Source of the DNA: Gordionus sp. m RMFG-2023
Taxonomy: Eukaryota > Nematomorpha > Gordioida > Chordodea > Parachordodidae
NCBI RefSeq assembly: GCF_954871325.1
Contig: NC_088777.1
Location: 52,576,002 to 52,640,001, forward strand
DNA: 64,000 nucleotides
Direction of reading: 5' to 3'
Shown here: piece after piece, positions 50,624-62,409 of the stretch
Layout of the letters: every line of letters begins with the position of its first letter
Numbering within the stretch: the stretch's first letter is position 1
Translations under genes and position numbers: made by a program
Notes under the pieces: model-generated
Told to the model about the DNA's origin: nothing
Database searches by the model: none
The model's input: only the letters and a program-made list of their open reading frames with translations

Positions 50624-53600
50624 ATGATGTATTGTTGATGATTACTATGGTAAAGGCTACATTTTCTACAAGTTTGAATGATTTAAATAATATATTAAAA
50701 ATATAAATGCTATATGATACCCAATTAGTTACCACTTAAATCAACACTTCAACTCCACTGAGTATACTTTAGATTATATTTTATTTTTTAGACACCATTA
50801 TTTGGTTATGAAAAATTAATCGTAGTAAATTTGTAAATATCATATTATGATAATGAGATCTTCAAAATGAGATATTATATTAATCAGGATTTAATTTTTA
50901 TTAAATTAATACTATGTGGTATAGATTCGTTATAAAAATTAGGAATTACATATTTAGATTTATAGAATAACTCCCAAAAAAATAAAGGCTTAAATTATAA
51001 ATTAGAGAATAATTATTTGTAAATTAAAAAAATGAAATTAAAAGTATATTTTTAAAGAAGTGCATAAATGTTTAATTCACATTCGATTCTGAACGGTTTA
51101 ATTTAAGTGAATTAATTTTAATTAACCTATATTTACAAGTTTTATATTATAAAAAATTTTAAAATCAATTTATTTTATTTTATCTTTCTTTTTTTTTTTT
51201 TCATTATAATAAATTTTAATATATTTAAAAATGTTTGAAAAATATATAATAATACTATCTAAAAAAAAGAACGGAGATGGTGTGACGCAGGGAAACAAAA
51301 ATGAAAAAGGAACGTAAGCGTTGTCTATGATAGCTCTTTGGCTAAAAGGCTACCATTGAAACTGATATAATTAGCTTTGTGAATCGCTATGGATAATCGT
51401 TGACGAAGAAAAAAACCCTCTCGAGGTTCTTCTGAGAGTTTGCTGATTTGTGATCCTAAGTTTTTGAAAAATGCTAAGGCGAGTTTGCCGAAGGTGCCAA
51501 GAGTGGTTGATATGATTGGGATGAAGCAATGATCGTTTATTATTTCTGTGTATTTAGAAATTTTAAGTTGTTCCTTCTGGTCAAGGATGTTGATGGCGTG
51601 GTTGGATGGGGCCAAGGGGTCAATACAGGAATAGTCCCATACCAAAAGTTGGCCTCTCCTCCATGGGATTTGAGAGATCCCATCAGGACGTTTACCGTCA
51701 GATCTAAAAAGACCCTGTGGTTTTAACGTGGAAGGAATTTGGGCAGATTTCAGAGCATGTTGGATGATTGTATTACATTGCTTGTGTCTGATGAATCCTC
51801 CATTGCAGGAGCGACAATGTAAACTATGTCTACCCTTCGAGTCAACTGGCGAGTTGCACCCTGAGCAGATGTGGGGGTGAGTGATGGAACAATTTAGACG
51901 AATGCCGATGGCATGGGTAAATTCATTGTTGGATAGTTGAAGCTGAAGATTGGTAGATGGGATGGTTTCAAGAAACTCATGTCCCGTACCATTGAGCAAG
52001 GAAGAGAATAGGGTGCGGTCGGTAGATTGCATGCTAGATAAGAGAGTTTCAACGCAGCGAGCAACCACTGGTGCATGCTAAATTAATATTGGTGAATGGA
52101 TTAGTCATTTGGGAGATGCCAATAAAGCTCTTTAGTGATTCCTTAAACTCTTTGTACAAATACTACCTTTATGAAATGTACTCAAATAATCTGAGATTAA
52201 CTATTGCTTTTAACGCCACGGTAATAAAATAAAAAATATATATGGCATTTTACCAAGTATATTAGCGCTTTTATAAAATGGCACGTTTTAGCTACCATTT
52301 TTTTTTAAATCTAGCGATGCAATTTTTAGCTAATAAAATCTCCAAGTTTTGATTATATATTTTATTTTTTTCTTTATCGCAAGTTAACATCAATTATATA
52401 TAAAAAAACATAATAAAATATTATTAGATACATATATCAAAACATCTTCGTGAACTTAATTTTCAACAGGAGAACATAAGTTTTAAAAGAGAAATCTCTT
52501 TAAATATAGTGAAAATTAATATTGATTATCTCAAATATTAGTTATCAATTATATTTCTATTTAATCATAATTATACATAGAAAATATCATCAAAAAACTT
52601 ATAACAGGATATGTTCCCATTTAGTAGGGTGTTTGGCTTTTATTGTTAAGACTAAGTTGATGAACCAAAAATCTCAAGTAATTAATAGATTAGCTAGCTA
52701 TTATTGTAATTCTAACTAATTTTATGATTCAAAGTTTTAAATGATCAAATAAATTCAAAATGGTTAAAAGATTCGCACAAATTTGATCAATTTTTTTTTA
52801 TTTCATACTATAAAAAAATATATTATATTCATCATTTTACGATATTAATTAAAAAAATTTAAATGGGTAAATAAGTAACACATTTCATTGCTCCTTTACA
52901 AATGTATCGATGCTACTATAGTTCGTTACAAATAATTAAATTATTGCATATTATAATACATAGTATTATATAGATACGGATCCTAGGTTATTATGGTCTA
53001 TCCTCGTCGATAAAAATATTAATTAAAACTCAACATATGGAATGCCATTCAATTCAGCGGATATCGACATTTATAATAATAAATTATAGCTACAGTACAA
53101 ACGATGATGTTAAAAGTGTAAGTTTCAAAATCTTCTAAACATGAAAAATTTTATTGATATATTTTAGTTATGATTTGTGCAACCGTACGAGGGATTCCTT
53201 AAAGTTTACGAAATTCACGAATCACACATAATTTACAGAGGTTCGCTGAGATTACCACCCATAAAAGTAGTAGCCATAAATTTCAAAATGTTTAACAATA
53301 ATATTAGTTTAATTCCCCAGTCCCGACCCAATGTTAATGTCATACTACAAAATTGTAAGGAAGAGCGAAGTGAATTTTTTTAAATTTATAATAAATATTA
53401 TTCAGGTTTATAGGATCTGGGTTGGCTAACTTTAATTCTATTTTCAGAAAATGTAAATTTTCAAAAAATCTATTTTATTTTTTTATATAATACTAAATTG
53501 ATATTTATAACTGATAAGCTATGTACATTGACATACAGAATATTTCCCAATACGTGTTATTTAAAGGAGTTTACAATTTGATTATATTCAAAGGATTCGA

Positions 53601-53882
53601 CAATTTTTATGAAGTTATTTTTTTTACTAAATTAATATCAACTAACAGGAAATGTTTTATTTTAGGATTCTACCTTTGTCTCCTTACGATAGTTTTCATA
53701 ATCCCTTCGAGCGATTCATAGATTTAATATATAGATCCATTCCCCAATATTATAGAAACCAATCTACTTACAGTTTATCAATGTTCGAGATACCGCTTTA
53801 AGATATGAAGCTTGCTTTAAACTACTGGGATTATTTTTATATTTCGTCACCTACAAAGGTTATACTAACTCCCCACTGTTAA
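50624..53882 (+). pseudogene. Family-1 pseudogene, unit 7
   Basis: Exon A (from 50624) has TGA at codon 4 of the likely frame. Exon B has lost its start and contains TAA. Exon C (about 52075-52223) is open from AKLILVNG to AFNAT but lost its acceptor region to a LINE insertion at about 51.16-52.07 kb. Exon D (52974-) stops at KNIN. Exon E (53168-) begins TTA TGA. Exon F is present (SGLANFNSIFRK). Exon G (53519-) has lost two bases. Exon H has TAA after EIPL. Despite this, most splice sites and words such as EIHESHIIYRGSLRLPP remain easy to read, so the death was fairly recent. Confidence 0.8.
51165..52074 (-). pseudogene. 5'-truncated LINE with restriction-like endonuclease
   Basis: The open frame 52068-51325 is the C-terminal 247 residues of a LINE polyprotein. 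It contains a zinc-knuckle-like CSGCNSPVDSKGRHSLHC (C-x2-C-x9-H-x3-C), RHKQCN, and then KRPDG followed 15 residues later by VWDYSCID. This is an RPD...D pattern of PD-(D/E)XK nucleases, as in R2-type restriction-like endonucleases. The reverse transcriptase is missing, as in 5' truncation. The poly-A end lies at the left (T-run at about 51.18-51.20 kb). It inserted next to exon C of the unit 7 family-1 gene. GC content is higher than around it, suggesting a recent insertion. The frame has no internal stop. Confidence 0.75.
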
Positions 53883-54251
53883 TATACTTAAAATTTTTAG
53901 TAAGCAAGTGAAGAATATTAAAAAATTTAAAGGAAGCTAAAATGTGATCCATCTATCTTTACTATAGATGAGTCGCAGAAAAAATTAATTAATTTGTATC
54001 ACTATGTTAGTATAACTATTTGACATTTTAAAAACTAATCAATATTATACATCCTGTGGATTCAGTAAGAAATTCATTTATATTCCAATATTATATAGTA
54101 CAGTTCTTAAAATAATATTGTAAATTTTTTATAAAATACGAAATATTACATCTTAATAATATGTAGGATAATTTTGGATAATAAAATTTATAGCATTCTA
54201 AAATTACTTCATCTTCGATATTATAATACCATATTTTAAAAATAAATTAAG

Positions 54252-54693
54252 ATGATATTCAACATTAATAAATCTGCTATCTGCACGTTACTGCTTCTAG
54301 ACATTAATAATGGCACTGAATATCGAATTGTCTTAGGAAAACATGAATCTGTAATAAAGCCATGCATTATTTATACAAATATATAAAATTTATTACGAAT
54401 CAATTAATCTTTTTCTTATGTACTAATCCTAAAATGATATTCATTTTTCTTTTAAACTTTTATATAAACTAATATCTAAGGCAATTATTGATAAAAATAG
54501 TTCAAACTTCACTCTAATAATTTATTACAATGATATGGCCTTTAATATTACGGAAAATGGTATTGTACTTTATAGCATAGCATGTCAGAAAGAACTCCAC
54601 TTCCTAGAGAACAGTAAAAATATTATAAACGTGACTGAGTACTTTACTTGGGCTTACACTTACTTTCTTATTATAATTATAACAAATATTTGA
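54252..54693 (+). CDS. Family-2 small protein gene, unit 7 (intact, 103 aa)
   Basis: Exon 1 is 54252-54350 (33 codons, two fewer than elsewhere, donor GTAATA). Exon 2 is 54481-54693 (acceptor ATCTAAG, stop TGA), phase 0. The sequence begins MIFNINKSAICTLLLLDIN and NGTEYRIVLGKHES, then NFTLIIYYNDMAFNITENG, LYSIACQKELHFLEN, INVTEYFT, and a hydrophobic tail TYFLIIIITNI not seen in other copies. The tail is probably read-through into the 3' flank, since other copies stop at different points there. The AAATTAAG context before ATG is kept. The large partner of this unit carries at least five disabling changes. Confidence 0.68.
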
Positions 54694-55059
54694 TTAATGC
54701 TTATTATTCAAAATTTATAATAATTACCTATATTATAATTTTTTATTATAAGGGTGTGGGTACATCTGAAAACTATGAATAGTATAGAAAAGCTGTTTTA
54801 TGAAAATCTATACCGTTTCTTTATAAAAAAAATTGTCAATTTAAAAAAAACGATAATTTAAGATTTTGGCGAAAATACTTTTACCTAAGCTTATAACGTT
54901 TGCTCGCCAAAACAAGGTAGTAAGTATTTGCCCTCTATTTGTAATGGTAGATGATCATTTAGATTTAGATATTTTTAAATATTATTTTCCATTTCCAAAA
55001 ATTAATTTATAATATAATAATAATATTTAATATCTTTTAATTTTAAAATAAATATTTAT
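54694..55059. other. 3' block of unit 7
   Basis: Contains ggcgaaaatacttttaccta near 54.87 kb, the block that follows family 2 in units 3, 4 and 6. No gene seen. Confidence 0.5.
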
Positions 55060-56215
55060 AATAAAGCATAATAATTACTACTCTTGATTTTGATGATATC
55101 GATTATAAGTTTCAAAACTATAATGAATTTTATTTGTAATTATTTTGTATATATATATACTTTTATAATTATCAAATTTAACTATTATAATTATCCAATT
55201 CAATTGACCTATGTTATTATATTATATGACAAATATAATATTCAAATAGCGTTAAATACTTTTAAAAGATATAAGATATTATGATTTAACAATAGGTAAA
55301 TGTGAAGTAAATAAATTATTAATTTTTTGATATCAATCTATATATAAAATCATATTTTAAAAGAAAGCAATTTATTATTTAAATTTTAACAGTTTTATAT
55401 AGTTAAATAATAATCTTTGATTAATTAATAATTAAGTTTTCATGATATTTTTTGTATTTTTTAATTTTATTCCATTAATAAATTAGTTTAATAAAATAAA
55501 AGTAAATTGCTTATATGAATATACATGGAATTCCATATATTCGTAGGTCAGAGAAATAGAGAAAGTAGATTAAATGAAATTTGAATAATATGTAATACAA
55601 GATTTAATAACAGTAGAGGGTTACGTGATTTAAAAAAACATTAAACAAAGCAAGAACATATTTTCAATTTAAATAATATGAATTATCAAATAATATCCAA
55701 ACATACTTCATAAACAAAATTTATATGATGATAATTCGGCAATACCAAAACGACATTCATAAAACATTCGATTAATTATTTAAATACAGATTACGCTACA
55801 AACTTATTACCTACTTCTTCCTGGTTCAAAAAAATAGCCGAAAGGTTTAATGTAGAAGAATAAAGCTTCAATAAATAATGTTAAATATCATAGGTCCTGA
55901 AACTAGGGAAAATATCTTAAAGGATTTGAGAGAAAATCACCCGTCATCTTAGTTAACTGAGGTATCAAATAAATGAAATAATATAAAATTCCCAATATGC
56001 TGCTTTATTTTAATAACGAATGATAGTTTCAAAATTTCAAAAAAAATTTCTTACTCGGAGAAATTGAAGGATATTGCGTCTGTGCTTGTGCACTTTCTAA
56101 ATTGTACCTCACTATGAAATCTAAAGATTGTGCCCATAAGTGTAAATTTTTCAGAAAAAACCAATGACTATTAGTTTTGAATGAAAATTTTATCCCCAAT
56201 GGTTGCCTGTTTGCC
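55060..56215 (+). pseudogene. hAT transposase remnant, copy D
   Basis: Plus-strand parts in hAT order: acidic exon relic near 55090, KHSINYLNTDYATNLLPT near 55770-55820, FKKIAERFNVEE near 55828-55860, ILKDLRENHPSS near 55915-55950, the core words near 55985-56020 (MLLYFNNE), and SEKLKDIASVLVHF near 56055-56100. It is more diverged than copies A and C and contains many stops. It confirms the frame and direction of the other copies. Confidence 0.65.
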
Positions 56216-57890
56216 ATGCAATTTACAATGCTGAAAGAAAGATGTATGTTTCAATAGACCTAATAATAATTTTATATGAAATGTTATAATTCACATAATA
56301 ATTAACAAACATATATATTATGAAGTTTGTTATAATTTTTTTTTTAATTAAAGCACCATTTTAGCACTTCGTAAAATTTTATAATATTGACCAATAACCG
56401 ATATTTATAAAAAATAAAATATTGACCCGATCTTATAAAAAATATTACTTTTTTTTCTAAGTAGTGACTAAATATTTTTAAAATCTTTTGTTTAAATTAT
56501 TTATGAGTTTAATTATAGGATCTGCTATGATTATCATTAAGTTAAGATTTTTATACTGAAGAAAATGAATATTGATATTTCATTATGGTTTAAAATATTA
56601 TAATTTAGTTTTCAATTTATGTTAAAATAAAAATTTACATTTTATTCTAAATATCATGTAATTAGAAATCGATCATGAAATAATTATAATAAATATAGAA
56701 AAGATCTAAAAATTTTATATTAATAATCTTTCTTGGGAGTTTAAATTTAAGAATACCAATTTTTCTTAATAGTTAAAATTTAGTAATATTTATAATTATT
56801 TGAAATTGAAGAATATTAATAACTATTGAGATTTCAGACCGAGCAGCGCGAAGCAAATAAGTTTCTTTTAATTTTTATGAAACTAAATGGTGTATATTAG
56901 ACACAAACCCATCACATTAAGTAAAATTTATCATAAGTTATAATAAAAACCAATAAAATTAAATAAAATATATGAGAATTTAATTTTAATTTAAATTTTA
57001 TTGAATGTATATTATTAACACTATATATGTTTTATTTTAAATATAAATACAGATTCACCAATTATTAATAAATCTTAAGTTTGTGGGCCACATTATAGTG
57101 TAATCTAGAGCTATGCAACAAAGATAGGGGTTTATATTAGATTATGTAATAGTATAATTTATTAGCCACCCAACATATTATATTTGATAAAATAAGATAC
57201 TTATTGACTGCTTATTGCTGGTTAAGTCATAATACCAAAATGGTGAACTGTGTTAGTGAGTAGTTTATGGTAATGTTACAAAGATAAAGGCATAGGACGG
57301 TGCGAGCAGGGGGCCTAATAAAAAAATTTGAATAGCCTACTGTAGCAAATTTTTTTTTAAAAGCTCCCTAATATCCACAAACTAAAAAAAAAATTTTTAT
57401 TGATAGCCCCTTGAAAGATTTTTTTATAATATTAAGTAATATATATTTGATTAAATTATTTAAAAATTAATAAGAATATCTAAATTTTTAAATGAGGGAT
57501 AATTTAATTATTAGATTAGGTTAATACATATAAATAAAATTTTCACCATGTCATCTTGCAACAAATACTGTGTCAGAAATGGATATTTATATAGCATTTA
57601 TAATTTTTATTATTTAAATTATTTTATAACCCTATTTAAATATAATCATTTATTAATTGAAAATTAATAAATTTAAGCCAAGTCAAATTAACTAATCAAA
57701 TATATTATTCTTTTTAAATATAATTACCATATCTCTTTCTAAAAAATTTTTAAAGATCCAGACAAGTATAAAAAATATCTTTATAAAAAGTTAAACATAT
57801 ATTTGATAATCCCCTATAGAATTGGTTACAAAATATTAAAAGAAATGCCGCTTTTACAGACATCAAATAGGAAGACAGCGGGTAAAAAAA
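56216..57890. other. AT-rich intergenic with a possible MITE
   Basis: A hairpin like those near hAT copies A and C lies at 56.39-56.43 kb. Positions 57307-57413 have ends CAGGGGGCCTA and TAGCCCCTTG that resemble hAT-type inverted repeats, but no 8-bp duplication flanks them. Otherwise there is no gene. Confidence 0.35.
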
Positions 57891-57939
57891 AATTATTATC
57901 AATTTATTAAAATTGTAATAGAACATAATTATAAAATCA

Positions 57940-58322
57940 TAGATACAAACGCTTCGTAATTTTCCATATAGAAAATGTAGTAACGTTTATAATCTTATCT
58001 TCATCTTCCGACAAATTGTACTGACACGTTATGCTATAAACTATATAATCATCATTTTCAAAATAGTATATATAATTTTATTTTAATGATTTTTATGGCA
58101 AGCGTTGCATTGTTCGATCTTTGCCTTAAAAAATATAAAATAGTAAAGATAAAAGATTTTTAAGATTCTATGATGATTTTACAGTCGATATTTTAATAAT
58201 AATATATTTTTAATTACATATTGATTCCTTCCTATGTTAATTGTATGTTTTAGACCATTATTGATGCCAAGAAGTTGAATAGTGCAGAGTTCAGATTTAT
58301 TGTAGTTCACTTCTATTGTCAT
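57940..58322 (-). pseudogene. Family-2 gene, unit 9, diverged
   Basis: Exon 1 (58322-58218) is open: MTIEVNYNKSELCTIQLLGI, NNGLKHTINIGRNQY, donor GTAATT. Exon 2 starts after TTTTTAAG (near 58133) but meets TAA after about 13 codons. The later part is open in another frame: ENDDYIVYSITCQYNLSEDE, KIINVTTFSIWKITK. It is the most diverged family-2 copy and closest to the exon relic at 8.1 kb, so units 1, 8 and 9 form a subfamily. Confidence 0.6.
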
Positions 58323-58714
58323 CTTATTTTATATTTTATTAAAAAAATTTTGGTATTGGCAAATTTGTTTAGATCTAATTATTTTGCTAACTGTTTTTAA
58401 TATAAGGAATATGAATGCCTTACTCGGCTATAATAATGTATGTGATGTTATACATTTTTAGTAGCTATTGGATTACTTAGTGTAATAGGAATAAATTATA
58501 TGAAAATCCCTAAAATAATTCTTGGGTAAAAAAGGTGCAGAAAAAAATATTTTAGAAATAATACAAATTTTTTAAATAATCTATTTGGACTATTTTGGGG
58601 TAATAAATTTAGAAATGTACTTTTTTTAGTTATTACTAATAAAGATAGATGGGTTATATCGCGATATAAAAAATAAATATATATACCTACATTAAGTGAA
58701 CCTTAATTATTAAT

Positions 58715-58810
58715 TATTATGATGACCTTCGTATTTTGTGATCATAAAAAATTATTTAAATGCTTTTAATACCTTCATAAATACTCTTTTAAACAAAGAC
58801 CTCCTATCAT
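58715..58810 (-). pseudogene. Family-1 exon H relic, unit 9
   Basis: Minus strand ends in ACAAAATACGAAGGTCATCA, identical over 20 bp to the end of exon H in unit 8. Upstream, YEGHH/AFK-type remnants with a stop replace the reading frame. The other exons are not seen. Confidence 0.55.
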
Positions 58811-59006
58811 AGATTTAAATCAAATATGAGGTCAACCTGATTGTGTCACAAACTCAGTGGTGGTATCCATTTGCTATTTAGAGGCAAGGATCAAAATCAA
58901 AGGTCTTTATTTATTAGGTATACATAGCAATTAAGATTGATTGTTTAGGGAGAAGTTAAAAGAGTATTTATGAAGGTCTTAAAAGCATTTAAATAATATT
59001 TTATGA
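58741..59006. repeat. Inverted repeat (hairpin) of exon H sequence
   Basis: Left arm 58741-58800 and right arm 58953-59006 are inverted copies (gagtatttatgaaggt, aaaagcatttaaataat) differing at a few bases, with a loop of about 150 bp. A transcript would fold into a long hairpin with sequence from the end of the family-1 gene. Confidence 0.75.
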
Positions 59007-59840
59007 TAAGTCTAGGTTTTATATGAAACTTATGTTTATATTTAATAGTTCCTTTCTAAAATAATCATTTTTATTATTCAAAAACTGGAGATAGAATAGA
59101 TATCAAATTTTATTTTTATAATTTTAAGAAATATTATTCTATTCTCCAAGTAACTTTTCTTTAATCCAAAAATTTATTGAATAATAATTAACTAAAATTT
59201 TATTTTAAGCTGCATCCAAAATGTTTTAAAATAGTCCTTAAAATTTTCACAAATTAATAATAACATTTTGCATCAATATTTTCTTTTAGCCATATATATT
59301 GTTTGACATATAGTAGATCCTTATTTTCCAGCACCTTTTAATGTTACGATCTGAGTTATTATATATATGTATTGTTTTAAGAGAAAATTGATAGATATTT
59401 CAAGAAAAATCCAAAGATTATTACTATAATATTTTGAAGGAAAAAATAAAGAATTAAATAATTTTGTATAAATTGTAAAAATTGTCCACTAACTAATACT
59501 TCAATTACCATTAAATAATTCAATCTTTTATAATATAGTTTTGTATATTTTCTCATAACTTCATAATTGTAGAATGTATGTTATTCATAACTTATTATAA
59601 CATTTTTGATGAAATATATAACATTTTTGTTTTACTTATATATAATTTGACTATTATTTTTAGTTAACCTCCTATTATTTGATAACTTAAAATATCTTTT
59701 TATTTTTTCTATTTTAATTTAATATCAATTTCTTAAATTTAATTTTATCATTTGTAACTAAATAATAAAAAAGGTGATGGTTTGTTTAAAATTTAAATTA
59801 GGATGAATATATTTTCAGCATGGTACTTTAATATGTATTC
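59007..59840. other. AT-rich intergenic, nothing recognised
   Basis: No gene, repeat or motif that I can support. Confidence 0.4.
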
Positions 59841-59979
59841 ATGAATTTCATATAATGATAGGTAAATCAGATATTTCCCCTTCATTTGATGATAATTTTG
59901 AAAAATTTTCCCAATTAGTATATACATATATTAGACAGATTTAATTCTTAAAGACCCCTTACTATTTTTCAGGATCCAA

Positions 59980-60900
59980 GGAAAAAATTAATTAATCTGA
60001 GTTTTCCTTGGCATGGTGGGCATGGTAAATATTTTTCACAATTAATTTGGACTTGGACATAGCTTGCTAAACATTTTTCAAAAAATTTTTTAATTTTAAA
60101 TGTAGGCTAGAAATTGGCAAAATTTTTGAAGACATGGCCAGGCCTGATCACAAACCAAGGCCCATGCAACTTTCATATTCTGATTGTATTTTTAAATCCA
60201 TTGTGACTTTTTATATAATTTATTTCAGTTCTCAACTACCAAAATTATTTTGGCCTTCGGCAGGTTTGAGAAAATTTTCCCAAGTGCGTGGATTTGGCTT
60301 GGGAATTTTTTTATATTAGGCATAGGTGTAATATTTAACACAATTTACATGGCCCTCAGGTAAAAGCTAATTTAAATATTATTTTTATTCAAAAAAATAG
60401 TATTCACTCTTAGTCTAAATGGGTTGGCCTTGGTCTGAAGTAGGGTGAGTTGGGTTAAGTTAGAATAAAAAATAGATATGGTTTTAGAGATTTACCTATC
60501 TCCAGGTTTGGAAAAAAATTTTAAAAATTACTATGGGTTGGCCAGGCTTGAGAAAATTTTTTATATATTATTATAAGTTGGACTGGGCTTGGAAAATATT
60601 TTTATATATTGGGCTGGGCTTGGGAGAAATTATTATGAGCTTGGACGTTTGATAATTTTTTTATTATAACTATGGGTCAGACATTGGCCTAAACAAGTTA
60701 TTTAGCGTCAGGGCTCGGTCTGATCAAAAAAGAGGGCCCATAAAAATCTGATTTTTATTGTATTTATGATTATTTTAATGTTTTATTTCAGTTCTCAACT
60801 ACAAAAATTATTATGATCTTTCATTGGGCTTGAATGAATTTTTCAAAATTATTATCGCTTTGTACTTTACCTGGGAATGTTTTTAAATATTAAATATTAG
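59980..60900. repeat. Degenerate TGGGCTTGGGAAAATTTT repeat
   Basis: More than ten diverged copies of a roughly 40-bp unit built on gggcttgggaaaatttttaa with ttattatgggtt, for example ggcttgagaaaatttttt, ggcttggaaaatattttt and ggcttgggagaaattatt. It is much richer in G than the surroundings. The open frame at 60134-60319 lies within it and is not a gene. Confidence 0.6.
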
Positions 60901-61549
60901 GTATAAATGATCAGTAAATTTAACACATTGGTATTATCAAGTAAAAGCTTTAAATTTATTCTTACTCAAACCATAGTATTTAGTCTAATTAATATCATTT
61001 AAATACCAGGAGCTAACTAGTAGAATGATAGGTGAATCAGATATTTACCCTTCATTTGATGATTTTGAAAAATTTTCCATATAAAATGGCAAAAAAATAT
61101 GAACATATTAGACAGATTTAATTCTTATTAACCCATTACATCAGACCTATTTTTCTGGATCCAAAGAAGAAAAAAAATTATTTTGGGTTTTCCTGGACTT
61201 GGGAAATATTTTTCACCATTATTATGAACTTACATAGCTTGAGAAACATTTTTCATTACTAATATAGTCTTTGATTCCTGTAAATTTTTCACTTTTAAAT
61301 AGGGCAAGAAATTAGCCTGAAAATTTATTTTGAGGATATGACAAGGCCTGATCAAAAACCAAGGCTCATGCAATTTTCATATTCTGCTGATTGTATTTTT
61401 AAATGCATGTAAATTTTTATATATATTTTATTTCAGTTCTCAACTACCAAAATTATTATGATCATTCATTGGGCTTGGAAGAATTTTTAAAAATTATTAT
61501 GCTTTGTACTTTGCCTGGGTATTTTTAATATTAAATATTAGGTATAAGT

Positions 61550-61640
61550 GATCAGTAATATTTAATAAATATTATTGGTACAGTAATATTTAATAAATAA
61601 TATTGGTACACTAATATTTAATAAATAATATTGGTATTAT
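61550..61640. repeat. 28-bp tandem repeat
   Basis: The unit agtaatatttaataaata plus atattggtac is repeated three times with one or two changes. Confidence 0.85.
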
Positions 61641-61834
61641 CAAGTAAAAGCTTTAAATTTATTCTTACTCAAACATTAATATTTACACTTAGTTTTAATG
61701 GATTGAACCCGGCAAGGGGGCAGGAGGTAAAAAGAATAAAAATTGGACATTATTTTCAAATAACAGGTAAAATCTAGCATTAAAGTAAGAAGAAAATTCT
61801 CATTCCCCGTCATTTTTGACGGGCTATCTACTAG

Positions 61835-62400
61835 TATTAATTATAATCTTAATATTCTTTTAATAAATTATCAATTTACATATTGAAATTAATTATTTAA
61901 ATATAAAATTTAGATTCATACATACATATTTTTAGAAGTAACGAGTTACTTTTAGGAGTTAAATTTCTAAAAAGATAACTATTTACAGTTACTAGTTACA
62001 TTTTAAAATATAACTAGTTACAGTTATTTTTAGCAAAAATGTAATTAGAACAACACTAGTATTTTTCTAAAATAGTTTTATTAACTCAACTCGTAGAATG
62101 TTTAATTGTAACTTAAAAAAATAAATAATATAATAATCTTTTTTTGTGTATCTTATATTACTTGTTATTAAAATAGTATATTAAAATAGTTATAAAAAAA
62201 TTAAAAAAATCATAGGGTTAATATATTATGCTACCAAACATTTTTAATAGTTGATTTTTAAAGTTGAAGAAACTTTATATATATAAAATAATTCTTTTTC
62301 TTTAATAAAAATTTTTTTAAATAAAAAGGTTAAATATTCTAACAAATTTTTTAATTAGATAAAAAATTTGATAACGCATTGTGAGTTTTATAAAACGAAA
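61835..62400. other. AT-rich 5' flank of unit 8
   Basis: Includes acgagttactttt and ctagttac repeats near 61.94-62.03 kb. No gene. It is presumably the promoter region of the intact family-1 gene that starts at 62410. Confidence 0.4.
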
Positions 62401-62409
62401 AAATATAGG

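Larger units (their letters stand above)
59850..61834 (+). mobile_element. Non-autonomous Helitron, 3' end clear, 5' end open
   Basis: The 3' end is diagnostic: a perfect 7-bp stem CCCGTCA (61806-61812) / TGACGGG (61817-61823) with loop TTTT, then seven bases, then CTAG (61831-61834) followed by T. The body contains two related blocks (59.85-60.85 and 61.02-61.52 kb) sharing aatcagatatttmcccttca and tatttcagttctcaactac, rich in GGCTTGG/GGCCTG words. No Rep/helicase coding is seen, so it would be mobilised by another element. The 5' TC end was not identified, and the start given is only where the repeated body begins. Confidence 0.6.

Noticed and set aside
51529-51726. Plus-strand open frame inside the LINE fragment
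   Set aside because: Complementary to the LINE endonuclease frame, which has clear motifs on the minus strand.
57307-57413. A second hAT MITE with CAGGGGGC-like ends
   Set aside because: The ends are only partly inverted and no 8-bp duplication flanks them; kept as a possibility within the intergenic entry only.
60134-60319. 61-codon open frame with many Pro and His
   Set aside because: It lies in the degenerate G-rich repeat and its translation follows the repeat, not a protein family.
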